Below, piece by piece: positions 10,326-20,349 of a stretch of 64,000 nucleotides of DNA; the stretch's first letter is position 1, and each line of letters begins with the position of its first letter. The notes under the pieces are model-generated. The model saw nothing but the letters and a program-made list of their open reading frames with translations. It searched no databases and was not told the origin of the DNA. The position numbers and the translations under genes were made by a program. This DNA is from Paramacrobiotus metropolitanus (lineage: Eukaryota > Tardigrada > Eutardigrada > Parachela > Macrobiotidae). The stretch lies in assembly GCF_019649055.1 (NCBI RefSeq), contig NW_026570252.1, positions 1 through 64,000 of the forward strand, in the 5' to 3' direction.

Positions 10326-11416
10326 TTAGAACTCCTCGTTAGTACTAAAGGCTAGCTGTTGCCGTTCTTGGTGTTTTCCAACGTGCGCTCTCTTATATTC
10401 CGAAACCCTTCTTTCGAAGAAATTGCTTTTTCCTTCTAAGGAGATGTTTTCCATATAGGGCAGAGGGTTAGGGGTGTTGAAGAGTGGTTCCAAGCCGAGC
10501 ATCTTCAGTAGGACGTCTGCGACAAAGCGGACATAATTCTTCATGAGAACGGCGTTTAGACCGCGTAAAGGATGAGCAAATGCGTCATCCCAAAACCGGC
10601 TTTCAATTTCTACTGCTTCCTCGACTATGGCGTATACAGCTTCGGTGGACAGCTTGTTGTTCAACTGTCCATATAGCCAACAGGCAAATTCAACATGCTG
10701 TGATTCGTCCCTGGCAATTAGTTCATTACTAAATGTTAATCCTGGCAAGATGCCGCGGTTTTTGAACCAGAAGACCACTGCAAAGGCACCGCAAAAAAAT
10801 ATCATTTCGACACACGCAAAAGCCAACAGTCTTTCGGGAAACGGGCGCTGGCCAACTTCTCTTATGTAACGGGCTGCCCAATCAGCTTTTTCCTTTACAT
10901 TATTGTCGTTAATTACAGCCTGAAGCAGCTGCAGGCGTCTTCCGTATCTTGATAGTACGTATTTATTAGCAGAGAGTATGTCTCGCTATGAATATTTTCC
11001 ATGAATATCTGAAAAGTGTAGAAAGCACGTATTTCCGGACATTGGCATTCAATGAGAAAATTTTCAGCGAGATTTTCCATAATAATGCCGTCTGAAGCGG
11101 CAAAAAATGCTAATACGTTTCCCAGCAAGGATTTCTCGTACTCGCTCAACGTAGGCCATTGACGAACGTCATGGGCAAAATTTATTTCTTCCGGTGTCCA
11201 AAAACAAGCTACAGCTTTTCTATACATAAACCAGGCTTCGTCAATTTCAATTGGAAAAATGATGAACCGTTTCCATGAAGATTCTAATATCGGCTCGGTT
11301 TTCGTAATTATCATAGTATTACTAGCAGTACAGTTAATTTTACATGGCTCCTTCGCGTTGTAGGTGACTGCTGATTGGTCATTGGAGCAGGTGGCTGAAT
11401 TTGAGTTTGTCATCAT
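10326..11416 (-). pseudogene. Ribonucleotide reductase small subunit (R2), one frameshift
   Basis: R2 houses the diiron-tyrosyl radical that class I reductase needs to make dNTPs. All ligand motifs are present: FWTPEEINFAHD (first Asp), ENLAENF, FQIFMENIHSETYS (Glu, His and the radical Tyr), FACVEMIFFCGAF (Glu) and LIARDESQHVEFACWL (Glu, His). The C-terminus FSTNEEF resembles the tail by which R2 docks on R1. The reading frame breaks once, at about 10905-10925, where the first frame runs into TAA and the R2 sequence continues in another frame (visible through the segment before MAFACVEM); a single missing base explains it. No large subunit gene is in the window, so the protein would rely on host R1. 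A TATA run lies 47 nt upstream. Confidence 0.88.
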
Positions 11417-11462
11417 AATTAATGCTGCATCGGCTGCGCGCTGCTTTTGTCACTGAGCATAC

Positions 11463-11470
11463 ATATATAT
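11463..11470 (-). promoter_or_regulatory. TATA box of the reductase gene
   Basis: The minus strand reads TTGATTGGCTATATATATG about 47 nt upstream of the ATG at 11416. A CCAAT-type box (reverse of ATTGG, at 11473-11477) adjoins it. Confidence 0.4.
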
Positions 11471-11628
11471 AGCCAATCAAAACAGCAGCAGCGCTAAACG
11501 GTTGTTATACTGTCACGGTAGTAGCATCCCTTGGGGATCACGGGGTCGGATCTGCTGCACTAAACTCCGCCTTAATGCAGCAGCATTTCAAAGGGGCGTT
11601 ATTGTTGCTGCTGCCGCCTAGGTCAGCA

Positions 11629-11634
11629 TATAAA
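11629..11634 (+). promoter_or_regulatory. TATA box of the Q/P-rich spliced gene
   Basis: TATAAA, 100 bp upstream of the ATG at 11734. Together with the reductase TATA it makes a divergent promoter of about 300 bp. Confidence 0.4.
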
Positions 11635-11733
11635 CTGATGGTAAATTAAACGATCCCTTTTCTACTTGCCAGTTCACTTTTTACTCAGCCGGCACATCCA
11701 CGAGTGTAAGTCGCATTTATCTTACCGTAAATC

Positions 11734-13318
11734 ATGCTAATGGCGTCATTTAACTGTTCAGATATGACCATGATGGCCAGCTCTACCCAACCATTGGCAA
11801 ACAGTTTTGCATATACTTTTGCTCCGTCTTCGACGCCACCGCCGAATGTGACCTTTTTGCAACAGCAACAACAGGAGCTTCCTCATCAAGTCATGGCTCG
11901 ATGTCTAGCCACTCATGAACAGCCGGCTCCGAAAGACGGTTAGATTGATAGAACGTTGAATTGATTCTATTACCTAGAATGCGGAAATCAATTTTGAAGA
12001 TTTACTTTTGCATGTTTTTTTCTCTATTATACTGAGTTTTGCATAACTTTCAGGATTTCAGCAGCAGTCACAGCCGCACTCCTTCGGCGCAGAGGATAGT
12101 GAGGATTGCCCGGCCGATATTCTTGCACAGCTTCTGCAGAATATTTCTCCTCCGGCACCACGCAACGACCCGCGGTCACAGAGCAACAGTTTTTCTACCA
12201 GCCTTGTCAGCAACGATCACTCTCTCATCATGCCGTCTCCATGGAAGCACCAGGTTCACCTAGCGCAACATTTTCAGAAGCAGCAGCAGCCACTCCCGCC
12301 ACCGCCGTCGCAGCCGACTCACTCCCTTAACGGGCTTACGCGGCAGCAGCAGCAGCAGCACCATCCTCAGGCTTCTTCGACACTATTATTCAACTCTCCC
12401 GCACCATTATATAATCCACCAGCTAACGCCAGCCTTCATGAGCAACAACACACCCTCTTCCCCGCCACTCAGCCATCACCTTTGATGACCGCGACTTTGT
12501 CGCACCCGAAAATCACCCTTCCAGCGTCATCAGCATCATCAGCACTACTAACGGGCCAAGCACCACCACCAACCGTAACTCATTATCTGTTCCAAACACC
12601 GAATGGAACGTTTTTGCAGCCGGCGCATTTTTTTCTGCCCACGCATTCCTCCTCTGCTGACAGTAACGGGGAAATCGGAAGTGCAGGTGGAGATGGAAGA
12701 CGCGGCGGCAGTGGTAACTGCAATGCGATCGGGTCCGGCCCCGCACACTGGGAGCGTGGCGACGATAAGCCTGCACTGCAACCACTGCCTGAGGAGGATG
12801 TCATTCTATGCGGCGTCGGCGGCTGCGGCAGCGGCAACGGGACGACCAGTCTATCGCCACCTGCAAACGTTTCCTACGATTTGCTACCGGGGCGCAAAGA
12901 TTTGGATCCCGCGGGGCTTTTCACGGATGGACATCCAGAGGAAGCTTTGCGCCGGTTCAAGCAGCTGCGTGAGCCATTTACTGACGAAAAATCCATCAGC
13001 AAAGCCACTTGGAGTATCTACCAGAAAGCCATGTCAGTTTTTCAAGTTGTTTTGGCGCGCCAGTTTTTAAAAACCAATCCGCACTACCATGCTCGTTACA
13101 ACGAGATCATTTTGGAAATATCTCGTCACATTGAACGCCATCAAGCACGCCCACATCAATGGACTAATATGATGTCACAGCAGCAAATTGACCAGCCTGG
13201 AGGCGGAGTGACGGCCGATGCCGGCCGGTCTAAGAATTCAACAAACAAGACGGAGTTAGCTGACGACAAGTACACGACGCAGGCAATAAAACGCCCCCGA
13301 TTTCAGCAGATGCACTGA
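11734..13318 (+). CDS. Spliced Q/P/H-rich protein with a C-terminal helical domain, unknown
   Basis: Exon 1 is 11734-11938 and exon 2 is 12054-13318, joined over a 115-nt intron (G|GTTAGA...CTTTCAG|G). The join is in frame, and the second exon then stays open from its acceptor to TGA, giving about 489 aa. Residues 1 to about 330 are low-complexity, rich in Gln, Pro, His, Ser and Ala. The last ~160 residues look folded: 'GLFTDGHPEEALRRFKQLRE' and a helix-rich stretch (TWSIYQKAMSVFQVVLARQF; YNEIILEISRHIERH), then a basic end (AIKRPRFQ). I do not recognise the domain. The composition suits a transcriptional regulator or virion scaffold, but that is a guess. A TATA box lies upstream, and thymidylate kinase follows on the same strand. 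Confidence 0.6.
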
Positions 13319-13472
13319 CTGACCGAGGACGACTGTTGACTAAACGTACTACTGTTAACTCGAAAGCATGTCGTCATAACCATGAGCATTATAAAGTTGT
13401 CGTATTTCTTTATTATATATGATGGTCTCTTCACCAGTCAACAGTCCGTGACCACCACCACCGCCCACGAAT

Positions 13473-14198
13473 ATGCAACAGCAGCAACCGTTTTTTGTGG
13501 TGTTTGAAGGACTTAACTGTTCTGGGAAAACTGAGCAGTCTAATCGGCTTGCCGCATTTTTGCTCGATATGGGGTACAATGTGGTCACTTATCATGGACC
13601 AGAGGCCTCGATTTCCGGAATATATTCTCCAATTTGCCGCTTAATCAGTTCGGCTTTATCATCCAGCTCCCATTACAAATTATCACAAAATTATTTACTC
13701 CTCGCTGCTAGCCGCGCGATTCTCAATCGGACTATCGCCACGGACTTAGCTGCTGGGAATATAGTAATAGTAGACCGCTACCTTATCTCCGACCTGGCTT
13801 ACGGAATATCGCGCGGCCATTGCCTTAATTGAATGACCGCTATCGAAGCTCCATTAGTTAATCTGACTCCTCATGTGACCTTTTACTTGGATTTAAAGCC
13901 AATGGACTGCCTGCGTCGTATGCTTAGAAGCCGTAACCCCAGTTTGGCTGAAAGTCGCTCGGCAGCCATCGACGATTTGGATAAGGTATCTAACGCTTAT
14001 CAGCAATTGTTATCGGCTTCCGCATCGTCGTCGTCGTCACTGTCATGTGTAACGTCTAGTCAAAACATGTGTGGCTCTATTTTTCATATACCTGCAAATC
14101 TGTGTCCTGATTTAATTTTCCGTAATGTTATAAAAATTTTTTTTGAGTGTTACACGCTGCGACTTAATGAAACATCTGCTGCCAAATTAGTGAATTAA
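13473..14198 (+). pseudogene. Thymidylate kinase with an in-frame TGA
   Basis: Thymidylate kinase phosphorylates dTMP to dTDP. The P-loop (FEGLNCSGKTEQS, residues about 11-23), the DR[YH] motif (IVDRYLISDLAYG, about 101-113) and the LID region (LRRMLRSRN) are visible, and overall length (~241 codons) fits the family. One TGA at 13830-13832 splits it in a single frame; the codon stands where the family normally has Trp, so a TGG to TGA change is the simple explanation. A Ser-rich stretch precedes the C-terminus. With the reductase it forms a dNTP-supply pair. As written, the product would lose its C-terminal half. Confidence 0.85.
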
Positions 14199-14314
14199 AT
14201 TTCCACGAAAACTTTCGGTCGTTTTGAGAGTAATGTAGGAAGTAAAAGGAGAAGAACAAACGCAATCAAATTTTTTTTATTCTCACAACACGCTTGTTAA
14301 AAAAGAACATAATT

Positions 14315-16001
14315 TCACAGCACGTTTATAAACTTTTTGTTTTTATCGATGTGGAAAATTTGCGGTTGCTCATAAAAAATTAGCAATTCAATTGGTTCCT
14401 TTGGCGGAGAGGAGAATTTCAGTTCCAACCTGGCCATCTGTTTACGTTCAACGGGAATGTCGTCAAAATTATGGTTGGGCGTTAGGTCAAATGGGAAAAT
14501 ACTCTGTGAATACAAAGGAAAAGTTCTGTTATGATTCTCACTTAGCAATTATACCAAAGCCATAATACAAATGAATAAAGCCAAATAACTTTACCGTGCC
14601 GTATCTTAATTCTTTTATGGAAGTATCTGAGGAACACCCAAAATGTCGATTACCCAGCTGACATGCTAGGGCATCATACAGTAGAGCATATTGGTCGTTT
14701 TCAAAATCCATTTTGTACGGATGGATCTGATTGTCGACAATTAGACTAATTTCCTCGAGACCAAAGTGTTGGAAGTTTAACGGATTTTTGCGGTAGCTAC
14801 CCAGATATGATTCGTGAGTGACCATAGCAAATATTATTCGGTTGGGAATTTTTTCCGACCCAAAAAAATTATCAAACGTATACAGCCGCTGGCCGGGTGT
14901 TATGGCTCTCGTGCGAACATCCGATGCTGAATAAATTTTATAGATGGCCGGCTGGGATGACAGCCGCTTCTGGATTTGATCATTTAGTTTAGGTGATAAT
15001 TTCACAAATCGGCTTAGCAAGCGCATATCCAGTATGTTGAGAAAGTAGTTTGGCATAATATCGTCCGACATCAGGTAGAAGGATGGATTTGGCTTAAACA
15101 AGCGTATTCTAACTGAGACCTCTGGTAGTAAATAATTTTCCAAGTAAAACAATTCGTGCATTATTCTTCCGATCATTTCAAAAGGGCGACCTTCTTTCGT
15201 AATGCGGTATCTAGCTATAAGCCCTTCATTTGTTTCCCCGTTCAATAAATCGACGCTGTCTAAGCTGTTTTCGGGGTTGATGCGACTCAACCCGTCCTTG
15301 AACCACATAATATTTCTCAACAGATTTTTCTTGACTCCGCGGGAGTAGTTTAGAAGGGTATTAAAAAATCCCTTGTAGCCATAATTACCGTAGCTTACGA
15401 CGAAAGGCGTACCATTAAGTTCTATTTCCACTCTTTCAAACATCATGTAAAACAATAAGTTGACCGGGGCTGCGTCCGGTATTCCTTTCTCATTTAGTTT
15501 CGCAATATATTCCTGCTTTTCCTGCGGGCTTAAAGCTGCTAAAACACGGGCAATTGCCGGGTCACGCAGCGGATCCACGGTGTAATGCTGCTGCCGCTGA
15601 CCATCTGCTCTTTGACTCGCGTTAACTACCCCGCCCTGTGCTGCTGCTGATACAGCGTTGATAAGATTTGCAGCGGCAGCGTCATTGTTAGCGATAGGGA
15701 GAGTGTCGCCGCTGCTTCCTATTGTGCTGTTTGTGGACTTGATTATCCCTAGGGATTTGCTACTATCTCTTTCTACAATTTGAGCCCGCATATAAAGCTG
15801 CACGTCTGACAAGTCCAAATAATACTCAGTGGCAGGAATTACAAATTCAATAACGTCAGAGTTATTAACAACCTGATTTAAGGGTAAGAACTCCATTGTA
15901 TGACTGCTTTCAATGGTAGATTGACTGACTGGCTGGCCGAATAATTGCAACTCATCCGGAAACTTTTCAATAGTCGCTTGACTTTTCGCAGATGAAGCCA
16001 T
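14315..16001 (-). CDS. Double-jelly-roll major capsid protein
   Basis: This is the hexon-like major capsid protein of Polinton/adintovirus particles. Recognisable parts are the N-terminal QPVSQSTIESSHTMEFLPL, IEFVIPATEYYLDLSDVQLYM (first jelly roll), NLLFYMMFERVEIELNG...YGNYGYKGFFNTLLNY and PEVSVRIRLFKPNPSFYLM. The ATG at 16001 (MASSAKS) is preferred over an upstream GTG. The first frame ends at 14538, but the family's C-terminus (IFPFDLTPN...RLELKFSSPPKEPIELLIFYEQ) continues in another frame, 14315-14548. A 44-66-nt intron (donor TT|GTATTA near 14570) or a one-base shift would join them; I cannot choose. A low-complexity Ala/Asn/Ser insert sits near residues 85-130. AATAAA follows on the minus strand near 14277. 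Confidence 0.85.
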
Positions 16002-16479
16002 TTTACTTCTAAACAATAGATGCCAGTGATTTTCCACGCGTTATTTTTTGAAAAAGACCAGTGCGTATCGTTCGGCGTCGAGATCGTCGCGTTCCTCTTC
16101 GTCGTCGCCGTCGTCGTCGTCTCCGATATTTTCCAATTACTGCAGACTGAACTATTGTCCGCCTAATTACAGACCGGTTGGCTCGCCTCCTTCTTTTTCT
16201 AGCGTACGATTTAGTCGTTTTATTTGTTGTGGACCAGGCGTGCAGGCAGTTTCAGAAAACACTTTACAGACTACACGCAACAAACATTTAATGAATGCTC
16301 CAACCTACACTTTACCTTCCTTTTATACATCATCAACCTGCAAAGTGCAGGGAAACACCACCCACACTTAACTAACCACGCCCACAACACTGCGACCAGA
16401 CAAAAAACTAGAAAGCAACTAAAATTACGACACAAATTATTCAACCTAGTGAAGAGCGCCAAGATCATCATCATCATGA
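16002..16479. other. Capsid intergenic region, low complexity
   Basis: Between the two capsid genes lies a TCG/GTC trinucleotide-rich tract (about 16075-16125) that leaves frames open on both strands: a Ser/Arg-rich plus frame from a TTG at 16048, and a short acidic minus frame ending FFKK. None has convincing start or family features, so I call no gene. Confidence 0.4.
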
Positions 16480-17358
16480 TCATCCTACTGCTTGCCGCTT
16501 AGATTTTCGATAATGCAAAGTAACCGTAGTTTCTTCCAGGGTGTCTTCAGTCCACTCCATTTTCCAATCAGAATTCAGCGTTACTTCCGGATTAGCTTTA
16601 CTGAACCAGTTTTGAACGGGCAGGTAAACTCGACTCTTTGGTTCATAACCCTTTTGGAGTTCTTCTGCAGTTGACAGCGCTAGCACGTTTTCCAAGCGTC
16701 CACCAAATACTGTTGAATTACCATGACTAAGATGTAGAATGACCTGGCGCCGACCACGCGCCGGATCAACAGGAAGGCGGTGTCGAATAAGCCGAGTGTC
16801 ACCATACTTCGTAAACGACTGTCCATGAAAATAACTAGTTAAAACGTGATGTCGTGTAATTCCAAGCATTTCGTCGTACGTCAGTCCAAGAGCGGCCGAC
16901 AGCAAGTTCCCTCGGTTGACGAACTGAAAAACGTTTTTTTCGCTGACCCATTGAAATTTTCCATCAACCAACTGAATTTGTGGCTTTTCGTTTGCCCATA
17001 ACGTTTTTCCGCAGCTAACCATTATGGCTTCCACTACCCGGCTGATAGCAGACACAAAATCTGCTGGTGTTTTTTCAAAGTCCGACTCAGTCAAAAAACC
17101 GTCAAAAAACGCGTCACCACAATTAGAGCTACTGTGGTAAACAGTCAATTGGCGCTGCTCCGGTGGAATTCTAGTGAGTTTTGCGGAAGAATAGGCACGG
17201 ACGAGGGCAACTTCCCAGGGCTCTTCCTGCTCCCGAAAGGATAGAAGGGGAAATTGCAACTTATTGGTGAAATGTGTCGGCGTATTATGAAGTATAAGCG
17301 TTCCGTAAGCCGGCGAGGCCGCGCTGTGTAGAGTGACATAAAATCCGTTGTCCATCAT
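16480..17358 (-). CDS. Penton-like minor capsid protein (single jelly roll)
   Basis: This forms capsid vertices in Polinton/adintovirus particles. The start MMDNGFYVTLHSAASPAYG followed by N-T-P-THFTNKLQFPLLSF...PWEVALV is the hallmark N-terminus of the family, and the C-terminus (VYLPVQNWFSKANPEVTLN...EETTVTLHYRK) gives the last strands. It is 292 aa, uninterrupted and near the usual size for the family. The ATG is at 17358 with a second at 17355. It lies between the major capsid and integrase genes on the same strand with a gap of only about 30 nt to the integrase stop, so co-transcription is plausible. Confidence 0.85.
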   Translation of the reverse strand: MMDNGFYVTLHSAASPAYGTLILHNTPTHFTNKLQFPLLSFREQEEPWEVALVRAYSSAKLTRIPPEQRQLTVYHSSSNCGDAFFDGFLTESDFEKTPADFVSAISRVVEAIMVSCGKTLWANEKPQIQLVDGKFQWVSEKNVFQFVNRGNLLSAALGLTYDEMLGITRHHVLTSYFHGQSFTKYGDTRLIRHRLPVDPARGRRQVILHLSHGNSTVFGGRLENVLALSTAEELQKGYEPKSRVYLPVQNWFSKANPEVTLNSDWKMEWTEDTLEETTVTLHYRKSKRQAVG

Positions 17359-17390
17359 TCTGCTGCAGGTGCACCCTGAAAAAATGTCTG

Positions 17391-18467
17391 TTACCCAACT
17401 GACAAATTCCGTACACTTGACAAGTCCTCTTTATAAAACTGCGATGGTCGATTTTGAGCTTCTCCTACTGCTCGCCCGTTAAGATCTGATAGACGGTACG
17501 TTATCACCGGGCCGTAAACTATATCAGCAATCTTGAAAACTTCGTCCGAAAATGTGCGCGTATAGCCTTTGCTGAATTGCGATTTTTTAATAACTACGCG
17601 GACTGCTTCACCAATCCTGAATGTGGGCTTCTGCAATTTAATGAACTTTTTCTCTTGGCCAAGTTTGAACAGCTGAGAGTGATGTTGCACCGTTGTTTCA
17701 GCGGGTTTCATTTTTGTGCCGGCATGCACCCTCATGTTATAGTTGTTTACAATATTCTGGAGAGACGAGAACCAGTTGGGGCTTTTAGTGAGAGTAAAAT
17801 GACGAAACAACGTTGTTTTTAAAGTACGATTGAAACGCTCCGCTAACGCTGCTTTAAACCGCGATGCCGAAATCTGATGTCGGATACTGTATCTTGCGTA
17901 AACTTCTTCTACTTTGTGATTTAGAAATTCTTTCCCAGCATCTGTCACTACAGAGAAGAAAATCAAAAACAGAACCTTTAAAAATGTACGCTCAAAATTT
18001 ACATACAAAATACCATTAACAATACCTAAAACAACCGGGCGTCTATTTTGGAAAATCTTTTCCATAGCTTTTGCAACATTGTTGCTTGACTTGCTAACCA
18101 GAGGCTGGGAAAAGGCATACCGACTGACGCAATACACTGTCGTTAATATATACCTGTACTTTTCGTTGAACTTTTTAATTTTCTGTAGTTCAACGAGATC
18201 TGCATGCCTAACGTTATCAATTCCCACACAAAAATTTTTTAGTTTGGGAAACTTGAACCGCACAGGTTTATGGAGAGTGTGAATAACTTGCCGCGAGAGA
18301 AATTCCTTTACATCCCGCAAAGTTATTTTTGAATGTATCTCATTCTGTTTTTCTCTGGCCGCTCTATGCAGCGCACCAGCACCGGCAAGATAAGCTGGAG
18401 ATGCAACATCAGTATAAAGTCTCTTCAGCAAGGTTGATTTTCGTCGACTTTCAGCAGCCGTTGGCAT
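17391..18467 (-). CDS. Retroviral-type (rve) integrase of the Polinton family
   Basis: The DDE integrase inserts element DNA into the host genome. The core has D in HADLVELQ, D in VTDAGKEF and E in ALAERFNRTLK, with 33 residues between the last two. The C-terminal SH3/chromo-like part follows (FRIGEAVRVVIKK...GYTRTFSDEVFKI). The frame is open across a 78-nt insert (17948-18025) that encodes 26 hydrophobic residues just before the second Asp. It has GT and AG ends (TTTTAG|GTATTG ... CTGTAG|TGACAG), so it is an in-frame intron; splicing restores the usual RRPVVL-VTD spacing. ATG at 18467. No upstream zinc HHCC motif is obvious. Confidence 0.88.
   Translation of the reverse strand: MPTAAESRRKSTLLKRLYTDVASPAYLAGAGALHRAAREKQNEIHSKITLRDVKEFLSRQVIHTLHKPVRFKFPKLKNFCVGIDNVRHADLVELQKIKKFNEKYRYILTTVYCVSRYAFSQPLVSKSSNNVAKAMEKIFQNRRPVVLGIVNGILYVNFERTFLKVLFLIFFSVVTDAGKEFLNHKVEEVYARYSIRHQISASRFKAALAERFNRTLKTTLFRHFTLTKSPNWFSSLQNIVNNYNMRVHAGTKMKPAETTVQHHSQLFKLGQEKKFIKLQKPTFRIGEAVRVVIKKSQFSKGYTRTFSDEVFKIADIVYGPVITYRLSDLNGRAVGEAQNRPSQFYKEDLSSVRNLSVG
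17948..18025 (-). other. In-frame intron in the integrase gene
   Basis: 78 nt, GT-AG, with a pyrimidine-rich 3' end on the minus strand (TTCTTCTCTGTAG). It separates the strand before the catalytic TD from the Asp itself. Because its length is divisible by three and it has no stop, unspliced RNA would make a disrupted integrase. Confidence 0.7.
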
Positions 18468-18982
18468 TTTCGCGCCCTACTGGTTTTTTGCCGTTTTCGA
18501 TCAGCAATTAGCGCTCGCTCGCTTGCTCTGTACGAACACTTACCAAATTAGCGTGCGTAATTGCAAGATATCCTTAGATTATTAGAATCCCCGTTTTGTG
18601 GCACGCTCACACACTCACACATGCACACTGTGATTCCACTTTTGACACCAAAATAAAAGCAATGAACGGATGTACTAATGGAACGTTTACGTATAGCGGT
18701 GGAGGTGGTGACGACAGGTGGTAGCCGTCAGTATGTTAATGTCAGCAGTCCGAATAAGCGCGCCTGTCAATCGCTGGTGATTTATATATACCAGTAAGTC
18801 ACGCCCACACAGACAAACACATGTCTCGCCCTCTTGGGAGGCAGGATTGGGTGTGCGCAAGCGTATCCCATGGGGATGCACGTGCAGAAGCGGACATCTG
18901 GATAATTATACTATTATGCTACTCCTCTTGACCACGCCGCCGTTTCCGCCTACCGGCTGGCTGGCTAGCTACGGACAGCTTT

Positions 18983-18988
18983 TATAAA
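18983..18988 (+). promoter_or_regulatory. TATA box of the dsRNA-binding protein gene
   Basis: TTTATAAACC, 76 bp upstream of the ATG at 19059. The 18,500-18,980 interval before it has no supported gene. Confidence 0.45.
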
Positions 18989-19058
18989 CCGAACTGTATG
19001 CCGGCAGATCTCTGCAGTTGCCCGCTTGTTTGTGGGCAACTTTTCCATTCCAGACGGC

Positions 19059-19793
19059 ATGGTTCGGCGTCACTTTACGGCGATACTTGGAACTGTTGGC
19101 AAACTTTTGTCCTTTGATCTCGATTTTAAAAGTCTGCCTAGAAAGAGAAACAAGGAAGTCATTTGCAAATGCCAGGCCGCAGTCATATCTGAAAAAATTT
19201 TTGCGGTTGGTGTGGGAAAATCGTTCGCAACGGCTAAACAAGACGGAGCTAGGAAATTATTGGCGGTAATATTACGTAATTACTATTCGTGTTTGTTGAC
19301 CGTATTGGAGAAGCCAGTAAAGCCCAGGACGACACAAGAATCCGATTATTACGACCGTATTCGCCTCACTCATCTGTTGGACAATATCGCAACAGTTTTA
19401 AATTTTGACGTTGAGTATCGCCGCGTTCCTTCTGCGGAAGCAAGTCGCTGGAACTGCCAGGCAGCAGTGGCCAACGAAGACATTTATGTAATTGGTTCTG
19501 GACTAACTACATTTTCAGCCAAGTCCGACGCTGCTCGTCAGCTTCTCTGGACCATCTTGCAGCGGTACTATAAGAGGATCTTGGAAATCTTGGAGTGCCC
19601 TCCGAATATTGCCTGCGGCGGCCCGAGTAAGCCACCTTCAGCCTCTACCCTTTCCCCAGAATCACCACCACCACCACCACCATCTCACCAGCATATAATT
19701 TTAGAAAATGCCGCGAAGGTCACTTCGTCTAGCCAGCCAGCGGTCTCTGTCAGCCGCTCCCCTTCAAGACAGGGATCAGCGGCTAAACACTGA
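19059..19793 (+). CDS. Protein with two dsRNA-binding-like domains
   Basis: The first ATG is at 19059 (GGCATGG), giving 244 aa; the frame is open a little further upstream without an ATG. Two similar modules occur at residues about 5-75 and 100-165. Each has a helix, beta strands with a conserved C-Q-A-A-V (VICKCQAAVISEKIFAVGVG; RWNCQAAVANEDIYVIGSG) and the typical last helix with its Lys/Ala pattern (GKSFATAKQDGARKLLAVIL; FSAKSDAARQLLWTIL). This is the dsRBD layout, in which the final helix N-terminus contacts RNA. The C-terminus is Pro/Ser-rich. In an animal virus such a protein could hide dsRNA from RNAi or interferon-like sensing; that role is inferred. A TATA box lies upstream and the eIF2-beta-like gene is downstream. 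Confidence 0.65.
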   Translation: MVRRHFTAILGTVGKLLSFDLDFKSLPRKRNKEVICKCQAAVISEKIFAVGVGKSFATAKQDGARKLLAVILRNYYSCLLTVLEKPVKPRTTQESDYYDRIRLTHLLDNIATVLNFDVEYRRVPSAEASRWNCQAAVANEDIYVIGSGLTTFSAKSDAARQLLWTILQRYYKRILEILECPPNIACGGPSKPPSASTLSPESPPPPPPSHQHIILENAAKVTSSSQPAVSVSRSPSRQGSAAKH

Positions 19794-20187
19794 TGGTTGC
19801 CAGCTATCGTCATCCACACCACAACCACCACCACCACCACCACCATCACCACCAGCAACACCGCCTCCGCCGTACAATAATACTACAAATTCTGCCAGGC
19901 TCATTCATAACCATGAAAACGACGCCGACGACGGCGGTGGCACCGCGACCGCAGCCGCCCGCGAATACGAAGTAACAGTGCTTTACTCCACGAACCGTGC
20001 CCACCAAGAAGATGACTGCCGCGAAAACACTCCGCCAGCAGCCCCTCCAACCACACCTACCTTTAACAACAGCAGTGCCGATGCTTACCGCGACGACGAC
20101 GACGACGACATAATTTCCCTGGCAGCCAACGTCTCAACCGGCTCACAGTCCCCTCAAAACAGCCACCTTGCTTTGTCACTTATTTTG
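19708..20187 (+). CDS. Pro-rich/acidic ORF, possibly spliced to the eIF2-beta-like exon
   Basis: An ATG at 19708 (AAAATGC) opens a frame overlapping the end of the dsRNA-binding gene. It encodes about 160 residues: a basic start (MPRRSLRLASQRS), a poly-Pro run, an acidic run (DDDDDD) and a Ser/Asn-rich end. At 20187 a good donor (TTTTG|GTAAGT) occurs, and at 20265 an acceptor (TTTTTACAACAG). The 78-nt intron joins this frame, phase 0, to the open frame of the eIF2-beta-like exon. It may therefore be the N-terminal part of that protein, as eIF2-beta has a charged, disordered N-terminus. Repeats alone could also keep the frame open. Confidence 0.4.
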
Positions 20188-20349
20188 GTAAGTCGCATAA
20201 CTAAACATATATTCGGAGAGAAATGACTGAATAAAAAATATAATATACACTTATTTTTACAACAGCCGTTGCCTGCGCCCGTTGTCACTCATCACTATAC
20301 ACTCATCTGCTTGACGCGCATTTCCAATTTCTATCATTTTCAAAATATT

